From assembly GCA_049999765.1 (NCBI GenBank), contig JBNGIQ010008804.1, forward strand, positions 1 through 49,932: 49,932 bases of DNA, in the 5' to 3' direction. Positions within the stretch are counted from its first letter, which is position 1, and the number at the start of each line of letters is the position of its first letter. The stretch is from Phaeoceros laevis. Taxonomy: Eukaryota > Anthocerotophyta > Anthocerotopsida > Notothyladales. A program made the translations under genes and the position numbers. Positions 49,080-49,932 of this stretch are shown one piece after another. The notes beneath the pieces were generated by a model that was not told where the DNA came from, ran no database searches, and saw nothing but the letters and a program-made list of their open reading frames with translations.

Positions 49080-49932
49080 GGTGGCAGGGATGATATGACC
49101 TCGATGGAAGGTACTAATAAATATTCAGTGCCTTCTAAAAGCAGAGGGAGGAGAGAACTCCAGTCTCTGAAAAATTTGAGGCCCTTATATAGAACGTAAC
49201 GTCTAAGAAATCAATAGCAGAGGAAGAAATCTTCCACGTTAAGTTGATTTCCGGGACCTAACCAGTATACTGGTTTAACCAAATCTCCAAAGTGTCGTGT
49301 GTTCTTGTCCACACTCCACAGCCCTCGTCGATGAACCTTTTAAGGTAGACCAAGTCGTCAGTCGGATAATTGGTGGAGAGTTGGTTTTCCAGAGAACAAA
49401 GGAAAAGACAGGAAAAGACAACTGCAAAATTGCTACCCATAGCAGAGCCGCGCACTTGCTGGTAATACTTCCCATCAAACGCCAGGTACGCACAGTTCGC
49501 GAGTCGATATTTGCCGATTCGGCAACTAAGTATAAAACCTACACTGTGATATGATTAGAAGTTGAAAACATTTGAGGTCCCACATTTCTATCTCCGTTCA
49601 AAAGGGTTTAATCCGTCGCCTCCAAATGTACATAAAACCATTTTAAAAGGTGAAAAATACTACATAAAGTACCATAAACAGAGTCAACGAAATCGAATAA
49701 GCCTGCTCCAGTGAGAATGGCGACTTGATGCAGTAACTGTGTTGAAACAATGCACGTGGCGCTCTCATACCTTGTGGTCTGTTGCATCATGTTGCCAATC
49801 AGAGGGTAGCCATGTCTCTTAATCAAAGCTTCACAATACTTTCAAAGATCTGGACAATAAGAGGCTGATGCTGTGTGTAGACATACTCAATGCCCTGGGA
49901 AAGCAAGATGATCCTGATTTCAGTCTCGGAAC
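49080..49932. other. Right-hand end of the window, no gene recognised
   Basis: ORFs of 60-85 aa on both strands show no family resemblance. A short minus-strand frame at the very edge (about 49820-49932) begins outside the window and could be a fragment of a larger gene; it is too short to name. Confidence 0.4.

Overview
This looks like nuclear DNA of a land plant, most likely a liverwort. The genes are plant families with many short GT..AG introns: MAP3K-epsilon, COBRA-like, NB-ARC-LRR, a receptor-like cytoplasmic kinase and a PP2 lectin-like domain. The strongest pointer is an intact, intronless nuclear copy of complex I subunit 7 (nad7) with an N-terminal extension that looks like a mitochondrial presequence. 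In most land plants this gene stays in the mitochondrion; transfer to the nucleus is established for Marchantia-type liverworts. The species itself is an inference.

Layout. 1-3.6 kb is a graveyard: a broken copia gag, a COBRA-like (GPI-anchored wall protein) pseudogene with a duplicated exon piece, and a lone importin-11-like exon. 3.9-27.2 kb is a compact housekeeping block: Kelch/coiled-coil protein (-), NUP58 (-), NAD7 (-), MAP3K-epsilon (-, 24 exons), ARFRP1-like GTPase (+) and a DDX6/DHH1-type DEAD-box helicase (-). For NUP58, MAP3K-epsilon, ARFRP1 and the helicase I could place every splice junction so that the spliced reading frame closes exactly (553, 1273, 203 and 491 aa).

27.2-42.8 kb is repeat-rich. 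It holds tandem duplications, LINE and copia fragments, an unrecognised ORF with a Cys/His-rich tail, and an NLR locus damaged by LTR insertions. Two LTRs of one family can be defined to the base: one of 505 bp flanked by GTAAG inside an NLR coding exon, and one of 1361 bp flanked by GTCTG in the last codons of an NLR C-terminal fragment. That second junction recurs 7431 bp away in the main NLR, showing insertion followed by segmental duplication.

42.8-46.1 kb holds a head-to-head partner of the NLR. It is a putatively N-acylated receptor-like cytoplasmic kinase carrying a C-terminal PP2/Nictaba-like domain. The two start codons are 423 bp apart, so the pair probably shared a promoter and may have worked together in immunity. 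46.1-49.9 kb is non-genic as far as I can see: tandem arrays, SINE-like pieces and a 10-N assembly gap inside a 39-bp minisatellite.
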